In this document: piece by piece, positions 43,213 through 51,150 of the stretch
Layout: each line of letters opens with the position of its first letter
Position numbering within the stretch: position 1 is the first letter of the stretch
From: Fulvivirga imtechensis AK7
Lineage (GTDB): Bacteria; Bacteroidota; Bacteroidia; Cytophagales; Cyclobacteriaceae
Direction of reading: 5' to 3'
NCBI RefSeq assembly: GCF_000331535.1
Contig: NZ_AMZN01000055.1
Span: 1 to 64,000 of the forward strand
DNA length: 64,000 nt
Made by a program: the position numbers and the translations under genes
Notes under the pieces: generated by a model
What the model saw: only the letters and a program-made list of their open reading frames with translations
Databases searched by the model: none
What the model was told of the DNA's origin: nothing

Positions 43213-43752
43213 ATGTTGGACACCTTAAACCATACAAAAACTGTTGAAGACCGGGAAATTTTCCTGACAGAGCTTTATAAAGGAGCCTTTCCACTTGTTG
43301 CAACTTATATCAGCCGATCCCAAGGCACTTTTGAGCAGGCGAAAGATGTATTTCACGATGCGTTGGTCATCTACTATGAAAAGGTAGTGCTTGAAGGTAC
43401 TCCTATTGAAAAAGGTAGTAAAGCTTATTTGCTCGGCATAGCCCGCCACCTTTGGATTAGACAAAGCCAAATACAAAGGACTTCTTTAGACGGGTATGAA
43501 GACAGGTTGCCAGACATTAAAGATGCCTTTCCTGCTGAAAATAAATTGCTTCGCTTTCTGAAAGTGGCTGGTGAAAAATGCATGAGCATGCTCAAAGCAT
43601 TCTACTACGACAGGCAATCTCTGGAAGAGATCTCCCGGGAATACGGCTACACAAGCACGAGGTCGGCTACTGTACAGAAGTATAAGTGCCTCGAAAAGTT
43701 ACGAGATCAGGTAAAAGAAAAATCATTGGTTTATGAGGACTTCCTTGAATGA
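43213..43752 (+). CDS. Sigma-70-like (ECF-type) RNA polymerase sigma factor
   Basis: A 179-aa protein; the ATG at 43213 (MLDTLNHTKTVEDREIFLTE) is preferred over 43111, whose first 34 codons lack family character. Region 2 is recognisable (GTFEQAKDVFHDALVIYYEK, then KAYLLGIARHLWIRQ). Region 4 has a helix-turn-helix (SLEEISREYGYTSTRSATVQ, KYKCLEKLRDQ). It is compact and divergent from typical ECF factors. It overlaps the next gene by 20 bp and heads an operon with a small protein and ClpP. Confidence 0.85.
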   Translation: MLDTLNHTKTVEDREIFLTELYKGAFPLVATYISRSQGTFEQAKDVFHDALVIYYEKVVLEGTPIEKGSKAYLLGIARHLWIRQSQIQRTSLDGYEDRLPDIKDAFPAENKLLRFLKVAGEKCMSMLKAFYYDRQSLEEISREYGYTSTRSATVQKYKCLEKLRDQVKEKSLVYEDFLE

Positions 43753-44011
43753 GATAAAGGTTATTGAAGATTATCTTTTCCGGAATATGAAAGGAGAAGA
43801 TGTTACATTATTTGAAGCGCAACTGTTGCTGAACAGTGAGTTGGCAGAGAAGGTGCAGCTCCAGAAAAAGGTTTACCACCTCATTCACCAGTGTGGACGA
43901 AATGCATTAAAAGAGGAGATTCAGGCCATTCATGACAAACTGTTTATCGAGCCCCGGTACTCAACATTTCGAAAGAGAGTACTGAAATTATTTTTCAACC
44001 AAAAAGATTAA
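43733..44011 (+). CDS. Small helical protein, candidate anti-sigma factor
   Basis: A 92-aa protein starting inside the sigma gene (20-bp overlap). It is helical and charged, with VIEDYLFRNMKGEDVTLFEA and QLLLNSELAEKVQLQKKVYH; the second half of the N-terminal helix pattern resembles anti-sigma N-termini that bind sigma factors. No membrane segment is present. The ClpP gene starts 3 bp downstream. Anti-sigma role is an inference from position and coupling only. Confidence 0.65.
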   Translation: MRTSLNEIKVIEDYLFRNMKGEDVTLFEAQLLLNSELAEKVQLQKKVYHLIHQCGRNALKEEIQAIHDKLFIEPRYSTFRKRVLKLFFNQKD

Positions 44012-44014
44012 AGA

Positions 44015-44671
44015 ATGATTACTGCAAGTGGAATAATACCTATGGTGCTGGATAATAACGGCCGTGGTGAACGAGCTTTTGATATATACAGCCTTTTGCT
44101 CAAGGAGCGTATTATCTTCTTGGGCAGTGCTATTGATGATCAGGTGGCCAATGTCATAGTTGCTCAACTGCTATATCTAAACAGCCAAAATTCAAAGGAG
44201 CAGATCAATTTGTATATCAACAGCCCGGGAGGAAATGTATATGCCGGTTTGGCCATTTATGATGCTATGCAAATGATCACAGCACCTGTTTCTACAGTGT
44301 CGGTCGGTTTCTCTGCCAGCATGGGTACAGCATTACTGGTAGCCGGCCATAAAGGTAAGCGATATGCCTTGCCACACGCAACAATACATATGCATCCCAC
44401 AGGTGGTGGAGCCAAAGGTTACACTGAAGACGTACGGATTGCTACCCGGGAGCAGGAGCGAATTCAGGCGCAACTATTCCACCTGATAGGCAAACACTCC
44501 GGCCACTCGTGGCGGGAAATAGAAGAGTTCTTCATCCGCGACCGGTATATGAATTCTTTGGAAGCCAAAGAGTACGGTCTCATCGATGAGGTGCTGGGCG
44601 ATACCAGCGACCTGGTGCGCCTCAAAACTATTTTACCCGAAGTGGAGTTCGTTAATAAAACGGCCAGTTAA
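44015..44671 (+). CDS. clpP: ClpP-type serine protease
   Basis: A 218-aa ATP-dependent protease subunit with the catalytic triad visible: Ser in GFSASMGTALLVAG (about 102), His in ATIHMHPTGGG (about 125) and Asp in FIRDRYMNSLEAKEYGLID (about 174). The usual HQPLGG around the His reads HMHPTGG, one residue longer. Length is slightly above E. coli ClpP (207). The gene is in an operon with a sigma factor and small protein rather than with clpX or tig, so it is probably a second ClpP. The next gene's stop is 4 bp away, convergent. Confidence 0.9.
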   Translation: MITASGIIPMVLDNNGRGERAFDIYSLLLKERIIFLGSAIDDQVANVIVAQLLYLNSQNSKEQINLYINSPGGNVYAGLAIYDAMQMITAPVSTVSVGFSASMGTALLVAGHKGKRYALPHATIHMHPTGGGAKGYTEDVRIATREQERIQAQLFHLIGKHSGHSWREIEEFFIRDRYMNSLEAKEYGLIDEVLGDTSDLVRLKTILPEVEFVNKTAS

Positions 44672-44675
44672 CAAA

Positions 44676-45506
44676 TTACTTGATCAGTATTCCAATCTTT
44701 AACTTGGCAGTGGCAGCTATAGGTGAATTCCTTTCACCAACAATAAAGCCGTAGTGGTAGACCCGGAACCTGTCATAATCATTAAACCCTCTGCGTTCTT
44801 TTTGATTGCTGAATCCATAACCAAGTCCCACGGAATAGTCGATCAGGAAAAAATTGTCATAGATAATCTGCTTGCCAAGGTTGATGATCAAAGCTCCAGC
44901 CACGATGTCCTGTTCTATGTTTTGCTGTGGGTATCCCACATCCTTCATCTCATTGTGATAGATGGAAAGCAAAACCTGTGGCTTCACATAGCTGCCTTTC
45001 AGGATATGAGCGTATTTCATCCTTTGTGCGTAGAAATCCGGTGTTTTCATAAATTTATAACCGGAAGATATATAAGCGCCACTACTCTTTACATAACTGT
45101 CGGAGTTAAATCCGGCACCTATTATGCCCAGGCCAGTTTCAAAACTTCTGCCCGGCCTGATACTTTTTTCATAGGAAAAGCCCAGGTGCTCTGCAAGTGG
45201 TGATAAAAAATGAAACTTTAATGCCTGTTTCCTGTCATCCACATAGGAGATGGGGTCTGTCAGTGGATCTTTAAACTCTATTTCCCGACCACTGCTGAGT
45301 AGAACTCTCACCACATCAGTAACAGCAATAGCGATCACGGGAGAGTCATCGAGTTCTTTATCGGGTATTTTATATTTGATTTCATTAATACCAATTTCTG
45401 TGATCTTACAATCGATAATGGTCTTGTCTTTTTTATAGATCTTATCCTGTGCGTGAACGGTAGCAATTGCTACTATGAATAGGAGAATAGAAAAGGTGAG
45501 CTTCAT
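44676..45506 (-). CDS. Secreted/outer-membrane protein of unknown function
   Basis: A 276-aa protein with a signal peptide (MKLTFSILLFIVAIATVHAQ). The first half has a short beta-rich segment with DKIYKKDKTIIDCKITEIGI, and the second half alternates hydrophobic and polar residues (GLGYGFSNQKERRGFNDYDR) as outer-membrane beta barrels do. No family is certain. It ends 4 bp from clpP, so the convergent genes have no separate terminator. Confidence 0.7.
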   Translation of the reverse strand: MKLTFSILLFIVAIATVHAQDKIYKKDKTIIDCKITEIGINEIKYKIPDKELDDSPVIAIAVTDVVRVLLSSGREIEFKDPLTDPISYVDDRKQALKFHFLSPLAEHLGFSYEKSIRPGRSFETGLGIIGAGFNSDSYVKSSGAYISSGYKFMKTPDFYAQRMKYAHILKGSYVKPQVLLSIYHNEMKDVGYPQQNIEQDIVAGALIINLGKQIIYDNFFLIDYSVGLGYGFSNQKERRGFNDYDRFRVYHYGFIVGERNSPIAATAKLKIGILIK

Positions 45507-45695
45507 TGGTGATTTAAGGTTAATGGAAGTAAAGTTCTAATAAAAAATTGAGAAAATCAAGATATATTATGAATTAATGAAGTGCATACCTGCGGCAATT
45601 TATTTATCGAATAGCGGATGTAATTTTGTGTCTTCTTTTGACTTTAAGAAATGGCTATAATTGATTAAATTGAGTTTAAAACCAACTAATCAGCC

Positions 45696-47561
45696 ATGAA
45701 AACCAACTTTTTTAGTGGGGGTGTAGCTATACTCCTGCTCTTGCAAACAGGGTGTGCTCAGGAAAAGGCTGCTGAGGAGAATCTACAGGTCGTGATAGAC
45801 AAACAGGCCAGTGAAGGCATCTGGTATGGCGAAGATTCTTTAAGCTACGGAATTATTGGAGTTGAAGAAGGGGAGTTTAATTTCATTAATGGAAGGCTTT
45901 CAAGCGGTTACATCAACCTCAATCCTCAAAAGATTGATACACTTCAGTATCAGAATAACCAATCGGTTGCCCGGAAAACGATACCATCAAAATTCAAGAT
46001 AGAGCGTGTTGAAGAAGCTGCTGATGAAAAGGAGGGTACTACACACACTCTGGTAGGCCGGTTTGAATATGATGATACCTCAGTTTCTGAAAAGGAAGTG
46101 CGTATGCCGGTGGTGATGAATTATAACCATAACCAACTGATCATGACAAGTAAGTCTGCCGACCGAGCCAGCGGCACGTCCAACCTTGCTTTTCATATTA
46201 TAGCCGATGTTGACAACCAGGAGCTGGTTCAGCAGCAGGTGAGCCAAAAGATGAGGCCAAGAAATATTGAGCTGCCGGTGAAAGTTCAGGTAAGGCAGGA
46301 TTCTCTAATGAAGATAAGGAAGCGAATACCCACCAAAATAGTGCTGCAATTGAACATGAAGAAGAGAGTTTACCAGCAGGGCGACACTGTGCCGGTAAGT
46401 ATTGGCCTTTATAATGATAACAACGAGTACGCGGGAGCGCCCAAAGCATTGGAAATTCAGTTGTTTAACAGTAGAAAGAAGGGAGATCCATTGGAGACCG
46501 TTCATTTTGATAGGGGGCAGTCTCTAAGAGAAACCACAATTGTCTTACAGGAAGAAGGCGTACTTGAACTTTTGGCTGTGCATCCAGAGCTGTATTCCGG
46601 CTCCTTGTTCATTAAGGTGATGCCACGCTATGGCATGTTTGTACCCAAACCGCGGAGCTTCAGAGTGTGGCTGGCTAATTATCAGCCTGACAATAATGTT
46701 TATATCGAAGCTTACAGCCAGAGCCGCAGCTTTAAGGCCAATGGTAAAGACAGTGCTGAGGTCAGCTTCTTTCTTTTCGACCGCGAGGGTTGGTATCCCG
46801 AGGGTGTAAGGCTCAATATTATCCCCAGCTATGGCAGGGTCTACCCTCCCCAACTGGTAGTGAAAGGGGACGAGCCTGGTATTGTGAAACTCGTAAGCAA
46901 AGACCAGGAGGATGTAACACTTCAGGTTGTCGCCAACCCTGATATAGAAGTAGTCAACGATGTAAAGGTAAAATTTGTGCCACCGGTCACATATATCCAG
47001 TGCGTCAGCAGCCCGCCTTCGATCAATTTTCTGGAGAAATCAAAGATATTGGTCAGGCTTCTTGATGAAGATAGTGCGGCTCTAACAGTGAAAACGCCGT
47101 GGGAGGTGAGCCTGGAGATCAGTCAGGGTGGAGGAGAGATCAGTCCGCAGTTGATCACCATTCAGCCTAATAAATTTGAAGATAAGGCAGAGTTTGCACC
47201 CAAAAGTTTTATCGGTACGGCCAAGGTAAGGGCGGTGTCCAGTAACTTGTATGCGAATAACAATACGATAACCGTTACCTGGCCGGTACTTATTATCATA
47301 GCCAGCATAGTAGGTGGCCTGGTGGGAGGGTTCATCTCCTATTTCCATGAAGGCGATAAAGCGAAAAAATGGAAAATATTCACCGGATTTTTCACTGGGA
47401 TGGTGCTGTATTGGGCCATTATCGTTTTCGGCATAGTCGATTTTGCCCCTGATATTCTGCTCAATGTCTTCAGTGTGTTTATTATCAGCCTTATTGGCGG
47501 CTATCTGGGTGTTGGGTCCATCAATTTTGTGCTCAAGAAGTTCGGTTTGAGTAAGGTGTGA
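45696..47561 (+). CDS. Large lipoprotein with Ig-like segments and C-terminal membrane helices
   Basis: A 621-aa protein with a signal peptide and lipobox (LLLLQTGC, Cys near 20). The middle (about 170-510) is beta-rich and likely Ig-like (KKRVYQQGDTVPVSIGLYND; SLEISQGGGEISPQLITIQP). The end (about 525-620) has about three hydrophobic helices (PVLIIIASIVGGLVGGFISY). A lipoprotein that also has polytopic C-terminal helices is unusual; the signal may instead act as a first membrane anchor. The function is unknown. It is monocistronic and followed by the REP-rich region. Confidence 0.7.
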   Translation: MKTNFFSGGVAILLLLQTGCAQEKAAEENLQVVIDKQASEGIWYGEDSLSYGIIGVEEGEFNFINGRLSSGYINLNPQKIDTLQYQNNQSVARKTIPSKFKIERVEEAADEKEGTTHTLVGRFEYDDTSVSEKEVRMPVVMNYNHNQLIMTSKSADRASGTSNLAFHIIADVDNQELVQQQVSQKMRPRNIELPVKVQVRQDSLMKIRKRIPTKIVLQLNMKKRVYQQGDTVPVSIGLYNDNNEYAGAPKALEIQLFNSRKKGDPLETVHFDRGQSLRETTIVLQEEGVLELLAVHPELYSGSLFIKVMPRYGMFVPKPRSFRVWLANYQPDNNVYIEAYSQSRSFKANGKDSAEVSFFLFDREGWYPEGVRLNIIPSYGRVYPPQLVVKGDEPGIVKLVSKDQEDVTLQVVANPDIEVVNDVKVKFVPPVTYIQCVSSPPSINFLEKSKILVRLLDEDSAALTVKTPWEVSLEISQGGGEISPQLITIQPNKFEDKAEFAPKSFIGTAKVRAVSSNLYANNNTITVTWPVLIIIASIVGGLVGGFISYFHEGDKAKKWKIFTGFFTGMVLYWAIIVFGIVDFAPDILLNVFSVFIISLIGGYLGVGSINFVLKKFGLSKV

Positions 47562-47565
47562 TGGA

Positions 47566-47640
47566 TTTGCCACGAAGGCACCAAGGCACAAAGTGTTGTG
47601 CTTTCTTGCGCATTGGTGTCTTTGCGGCAAAGACTTCACG
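47566..47640. repeat. CACGAAGGCACCAAGG-type palindromic repeat
   Basis: TTGCCACGAAGGCACCAAGG and its imperfect inverse CATTGGTGTCTTTGCGGCAA form a long hairpin after the lipoprotein gene. It is similar in style to the CACAGAG repeats in the btu region and may act as a terminator. Confidence 0.55.
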
Positions 47641-47683
47641 TGTTAGACCACTACGTAGTCATTTTTGTTATTCTAATTTTCGT

Positions 47684-47807
47684 GCTTTACTAAACTTTAA
47701 GAGTTTGGTAAAGCTTGCCTTTCATAGCCGAAAAGCTTTACTAATCCTCACAGGCTTAGTAAAGCAGGCTCCGTTATCCTTAGTCTTACCGCAGGGCGAC
47801 TAAGGAT
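47684..47807. repeat. Three consecutive REP-like palindromes
   Basis: Palindrome 1 is GCTTTACTAAACT/AGTTTGGTAAAGC (47684-47714). Palindrome 2 is GCTTTACTAA/TTAGTAAAGC (47735-47765). Palindrome 3 is ATCCTTAGTC/GACTAAGGAT with loop TTACCGCAGGGC (47776-47807). The loop of palindrome 3 is the reverse complement of the loop in the palindrome at 48512-48540, indicating one REP family with different stems, associated with the RAYT gene between them. Confidence 0.7.
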
Positions 47808-47821
47808 TTTAAATGGCCATG

Positions 47822-47842
47822 AGTGGTCTGTGACACGGTGAA
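47822..47842. repeat. Left inverted end flanking the RAYT pseudogene
   Basis: GGTCTGTGACACGG at about 47825-47838 is matched inversely at 48480-48495 (CCGTGTCACAGACACC), enclosing the RAYT pseudogene of about 570 bp with short spacers. Confidence 0.6.
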
Positions 47843-47859
47843 ATTAAAGCTACTTTTAT

Positions 47860-48427
47860 TTACAACATCTCAATCTCAACCAGCCCTTTCATACCGGCAT
47901 AGTCCCTCGCGCTTGACCACCTGTAATGCTCCGGGTCATCTACTATACCAGTCTGAACTGAGTTCGTATGAATATAATCTAACTTTTGATCCTTAAAATT
48001 ATTAGTTTCTAATTCCTCTGGATGGTTATCCTGGCGCCAGCCTGTACCGATTACTATCGGTAAATTGATAATCTTTATTTCTTTTGTTCTTTGCGCCTGC
48101 CGAACGGAAAAGCCATAACATCCAATTCTTTCGACTTCCGATATTATCGTTATTGATTGACTTTATGATCTCTCGGGCAGTAAACTTCTTAAAATCACGG
48201 AGTACATCGGAAAGGTTATCATCTTTGGCTGATACAATTAAATGCAAATGATTGCTCATAATCACCCATGCATATACAACCAGACCTTTTTTCTGTATAC
48301 AATGATTTAAGCGATCAACAATAATCTCACAATAGGCTCTTCGGGTAAAGACGTCAACCCATTCAACTACTGCAAAAGAAAGAAAATGAATACCCGACTG
48401 GTTTCTTATTTTATAGCCACTAGACAT
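47860..48427 (-). pseudogene. REP-associated tyrosine transposase (RAYT), disrupted by a 22-nt palindromic insertion
   Basis: The N-terminal part (MSSGYKIRNQSGIHFLSFAV) and the HUH motif in VIMSNHLHLIVSAKDDN identify the Y1/RAYT family, single-strand DNA transposases of REP sequences. The frame stops at 48026 because of an insertion at 48040-48061 (ACCGATAGTAATCGGT on the minus strand plus six bases). Without it the frame runs FWRQDNHPEELETN, then DQKLDYIHTNSVQTGIVDDP and EHYRWSSARDYAG, a typical RAYT C-terminus, ending at 47860. The insertion adds a frameshift, so the copy is presumably inactive. Confidence 0.85.
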
Positions 48428-48479
48428 TTGATGAAGATAAGCAATGAATATTTGAAATAATAGAGATTTGCTACCTAAT

Positions 48480-48540
48480 GCCGTGTCACAGACACCGGTG
48501 GCTATTGAGGAGTTCGTAGTCCCTGCGGTAGACTACGAAC
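48480..48540. repeat. Right inverted end and REP-like palindrome flanking RAYT
   Basis: CCGTGTCACAGACACC is the inverse of the left end. It is followed by GTTCGTAGTC/GACTACGAAC (48512-48540) with the loop CCTGCGGTA, the reverse complement of the loop at 47786-47796. The rest of the 48428-48896 gap (after 48541) shows nothing recognisable. Confidence 0.65.
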
Positions 48541-48896
48541 AACGGGTGGCCTTGGTATCTTTGAGGTACTAGTGCTTGCCTGTACCTTTTTCGATATTTT
48601 AACTCAGAAGTATTATGCATGCCAGGAATTTTTCAGTAGCTTAGGCTGTTAACCGATAATGGCAAAGGGGACCAGCCCTTAATTTTTTAAACTAACGTAG
48701 TTGTAGATCTTTTTGTGATTGAAAAAATAACTCGTATATTATTTCGCATAACTAACTAATCTTAACCTGGGCTTTATTTTTGTTGTTCATGTAGTAATGT
48801 GCACCAGAAGTGTGAGCTGATCAATAGAATTCGTAGCCGGTTTATTGAAAATTTTAAACTCACTCAGGAACCTGACGTCCTGGTCTATTTTTTTAA

Positions 48897-50711
48897 ATGA
48901 AGGAAACGACAAGAGGCAAACAGACACATTCGCTGAATTTTAAATCGATATTTGATCATGCGCCTACCGGGATGGTTTTGCTCTCATCTGCAGGCGAGAT
49001 TCTGCAGGCTAATATCCTGTTCTGCCGTTTATTGAAGTTTGAAGAAGGGGAACTGCTATATAAGAACCTTCATGACTTTATACACCCAGATGATCTGATA
49101 TTGTACCAGGAAAGGGAACAAAGTTTAGTAAATGGGGAGGAGGCGAAGCTGGAGATGAAGGTGCGTTTCAGAATAAGGGATGCATATGTTTTGGTTAACT
49201 ACCATGCCAGCCTCATACCCGCAGCAGACGGAGAGCCCGCCTGTCAACATGGGCAACTGGTAGAGTTACCGCATAGCGCTGATGACATTGTTTTGTTGAA
49301 TGCATTAATGGAGCATTTTCCCGGCAGTATTTATTTTAAAGACAGGTTAAGCCGATTCTTAAAAATTAATAAAGCTTTTGAAAAGAAATTCGGGCTCTCG
49401 AGAGAAGATATCATTGGAAAATCAGACTTTGATCTTTTTACAGATGAGCATGCCGAGCAAGCTTTTGATGATGAAAGGCGGATCATGCAAACCGGCCGGC
49501 CGATGCTCAACCAGGAAGAGAAAGAAACCTGGCCGGATGGGCATATTACCTGGGTGGCGTCCACCAAAATGCCACTTTACAATCAGGCCAATGAACTAAT
49601 TGGTACTTTCGGGATTTCCACGGATATCACCGAAAAGAAAACCAGTGAAATAGAAATAAAGGAAAAAACCAGTATCCTGAATGCCATTACCTCCAAAATG
49701 CCGGTGGTAATCTATAAATACTATGGAAATAAAAAACTGGATATCTTACTAGGCGCCCCAAAGCTAAAAACGGATTTCAAGAAAAGTAAAATCATAAAAC
49801 TGAGCATTGCCGAAGGACTTTCCAGCCTGGTAGAGAAAATATCTGCACAAAAAGATAAAAACGAATACCTACATTTTGCCAGTGCTACACAAAACCGGTA
49901 TTTTGAAAATTATGTATTTGAAGGGCAACCGGAAAAGAAGGAATATATCGGCCTGGCACTGGATGTAACGGACAACAAGATATCGAAGCAAAAACTCAAG
50001 AAAAATGCCAAAGAGCTTGAGAAGATCAACAGGGAGCTTAACCAGTTTGCCTACATAATTTCTCATGATCTCAAGGCGCCTCTCCGTGCCATCACTAATC
50101 TTTCAGAATGGATAGAAGAAGATCTTGAGGAGGTGGAAAATGATGATGTGAAGGATAATCTAAAGCTTTTACGCATAAGGGTACATCGGATGGAGAGCCT
50201 TATCAACGGCATTTTGGCCTACTCCAGGGTGAGCCGTGGCGACATTGTATATGAAGAAATTGATACCCATAAACTGGTAAAGGATCTGGTAGACTCGCTG
50301 ATGGTGCCTGAAAAATTTAATGTGAAGATCTCCGACAAATTACCTGTTATCATGTTTCCCCGCGTAAACCTGGAGCAGTTGTTCTCCAATCTGGTAAGCA
50401 ATGCTGTAAAATATCACGATAAACCCGAGGGCCGGATCGACATAGGGTATAAAGAGTTACCTGAATGGCACGAATTTTTTGTGGCTGATGATGGTCCGGG
50501 TATAGCTCCTGAATATCACGAAAAAATATTTGTAATATTTCAGACTTTACAGGCCAGGGATAATGTGGAAAGCACCGGAATTGGCCTGACCATCGTGAAG
50601 AAGATCATTGAAGACAGAGGAGGATCAATTAAAGTAGATTCGGCTGAGGGAAAAGGCACCAGGTTTATCTTCAGGTTGCCAAAAGCAGTAGTTAATAATG
50701 AAATAAAATAA
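48897..50711 (+). CDS. PAS-domain sensor histidine kinase
   Basis: A 604-aa cytoplasmic kinase. PAS domains lie at about 15-110, 135-245 (GSIYFKDRLSRFLKINKAFE, KKFGLSREDIIGKSDFDLF) and, weaker, 255-350. HisKA has the phosphoacceptor in LNQFAYIISHDLKAPLRAIT (about 390). The HATPase_c domain has NLVSNAVKYHD, DDGPGIAPEYHEKIF and STGIGLTIVKKII. No membrane segment is present, so it senses an internal signal. The response regulator starts 5 bp after its stop; the three genes to 53550 form one operon. Confidence 0.92.
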   Translation: MKETTRGKQTHSLNFKSIFDHAPTGMVLLSSAGEILQANILFCRLLKFEEGELLYKNLHDFIHPDDLILYQEREQSLVNGEEAKLEMKVRFRIRDAYVLVNYHASLIPAADGEPACQHGQLVELPHSADDIVLLNALMEHFPGSIYFKDRLSRFLKINKAFEKKFGLSREDIIGKSDFDLFTDEHAEQAFDDERRIMQTGRPMLNQEEKETWPDGHITWVASTKMPLYNQANELIGTFGISTDITEKKTSEIEIKEKTSILNAITSKMPVVIYKYYGNKKLDILLGAPKLKTDFKKSKIIKLSIAEGLSSLVEKISAQKDKNEYLHFASATQNRYFENYVFEGQPEKKEYIGLALDVTDNKISKQKLKKNAKELEKINRELNQFAYIISHDLKAPLRAITNLSEWIEEDLEEVENDDVKDNLKLLRIRVHRMESLINGILAYSRVSRGDIVYEEIDTHKLVKDLVDSLMVPEKFNVKISDKLPVIMFPRVNLEQLFSNLVSNAVKYHDKPEGRIDIGYKELPEWHEFFVADDGPGIAPEYHEKIFVIFQTLQARDNVESTGIGLTIVKKIIEDRGGSIKVDSAEGKGTRFIFRLPKAVVNNEIK

Positions 50712-50715
50712 AACC

Positions 50716-51144
50716 ATGAGTGAAAAGTACTTACATATTCTTTTGGTAGAGGACGATGAGGTGGATATTAAAAATGTGCAGAGAGCCTTTAAGAAAAACC
50801 ATATCTCCAACCCACTACACATAGCCAGAAATGGTCTGGAGGCTCTGGAAATGCTTAGAGGTACAGGTGGAAAAGAGAGGCTTAATCCTTTACCTAAGGT
50901 TATTTTACTTGACCTTAATATGCCGAAAATGGGTGGGTTGGAATTTTTACAGGAAGTGCGGGAAGATCCTGAATTGAGGACCCTTAGCGTTTTTGTGATG
51001 ACCACATCTGATGAGGAAAGTGACAAATTCGCAGCATATAATTTAAACGTAGCAGGCTATATCCTTAAGCCACTTTCTTTCGAACGATTCGTGCAGGCTG
51101 TATCTATATTAAATCATTATTGGACACTGTGTGAACAGCTTTAA
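50716..51144 (+). CDS. Single-domain response regulator (Rcp1-like)
   Basis: A 142-aa receiver domain only. Acidic pocket LLVEDDEVD (residues 8-16), phosphoacceptor Asp in VILLDLNMPKMGGLEFLQEV (about 61) and the lysine in YILKPLSFERF are all present. With no output domain, it probably passes phosphate to the adjacent hybrid kinase or acts on proteins, as Rcp1-type regulators do. It lies between two kinases in one operon. Confidence 0.92.
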   Translation: MSEKYLHILLVEDDEVDIKNVQRAFKKNHISNPLHIARNGLEALEMLRGTGGKERLNPLPKVILLDLNMPKMGGLEFLQEVREDPELRTLSVFVMTTSDEESDKFAAYNLNVAGYILKPLSFERFVQAVSILNHYWTLCEQL

Positions 51145-51150
51145 AAAAAA

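Noticed and set aside
47558-47803. 81-aa plus-strand ORF after the lipoprotein gene
   Set aside because: It reads through REP-like palindromes and has no protein-like composition.
48040-48061. Small intron or intein interrupting the RAYT gene
   Set aside because: Twenty-two nucleotides are far too short for any known intron or intein; a palindromic insertion is a simpler explanation.
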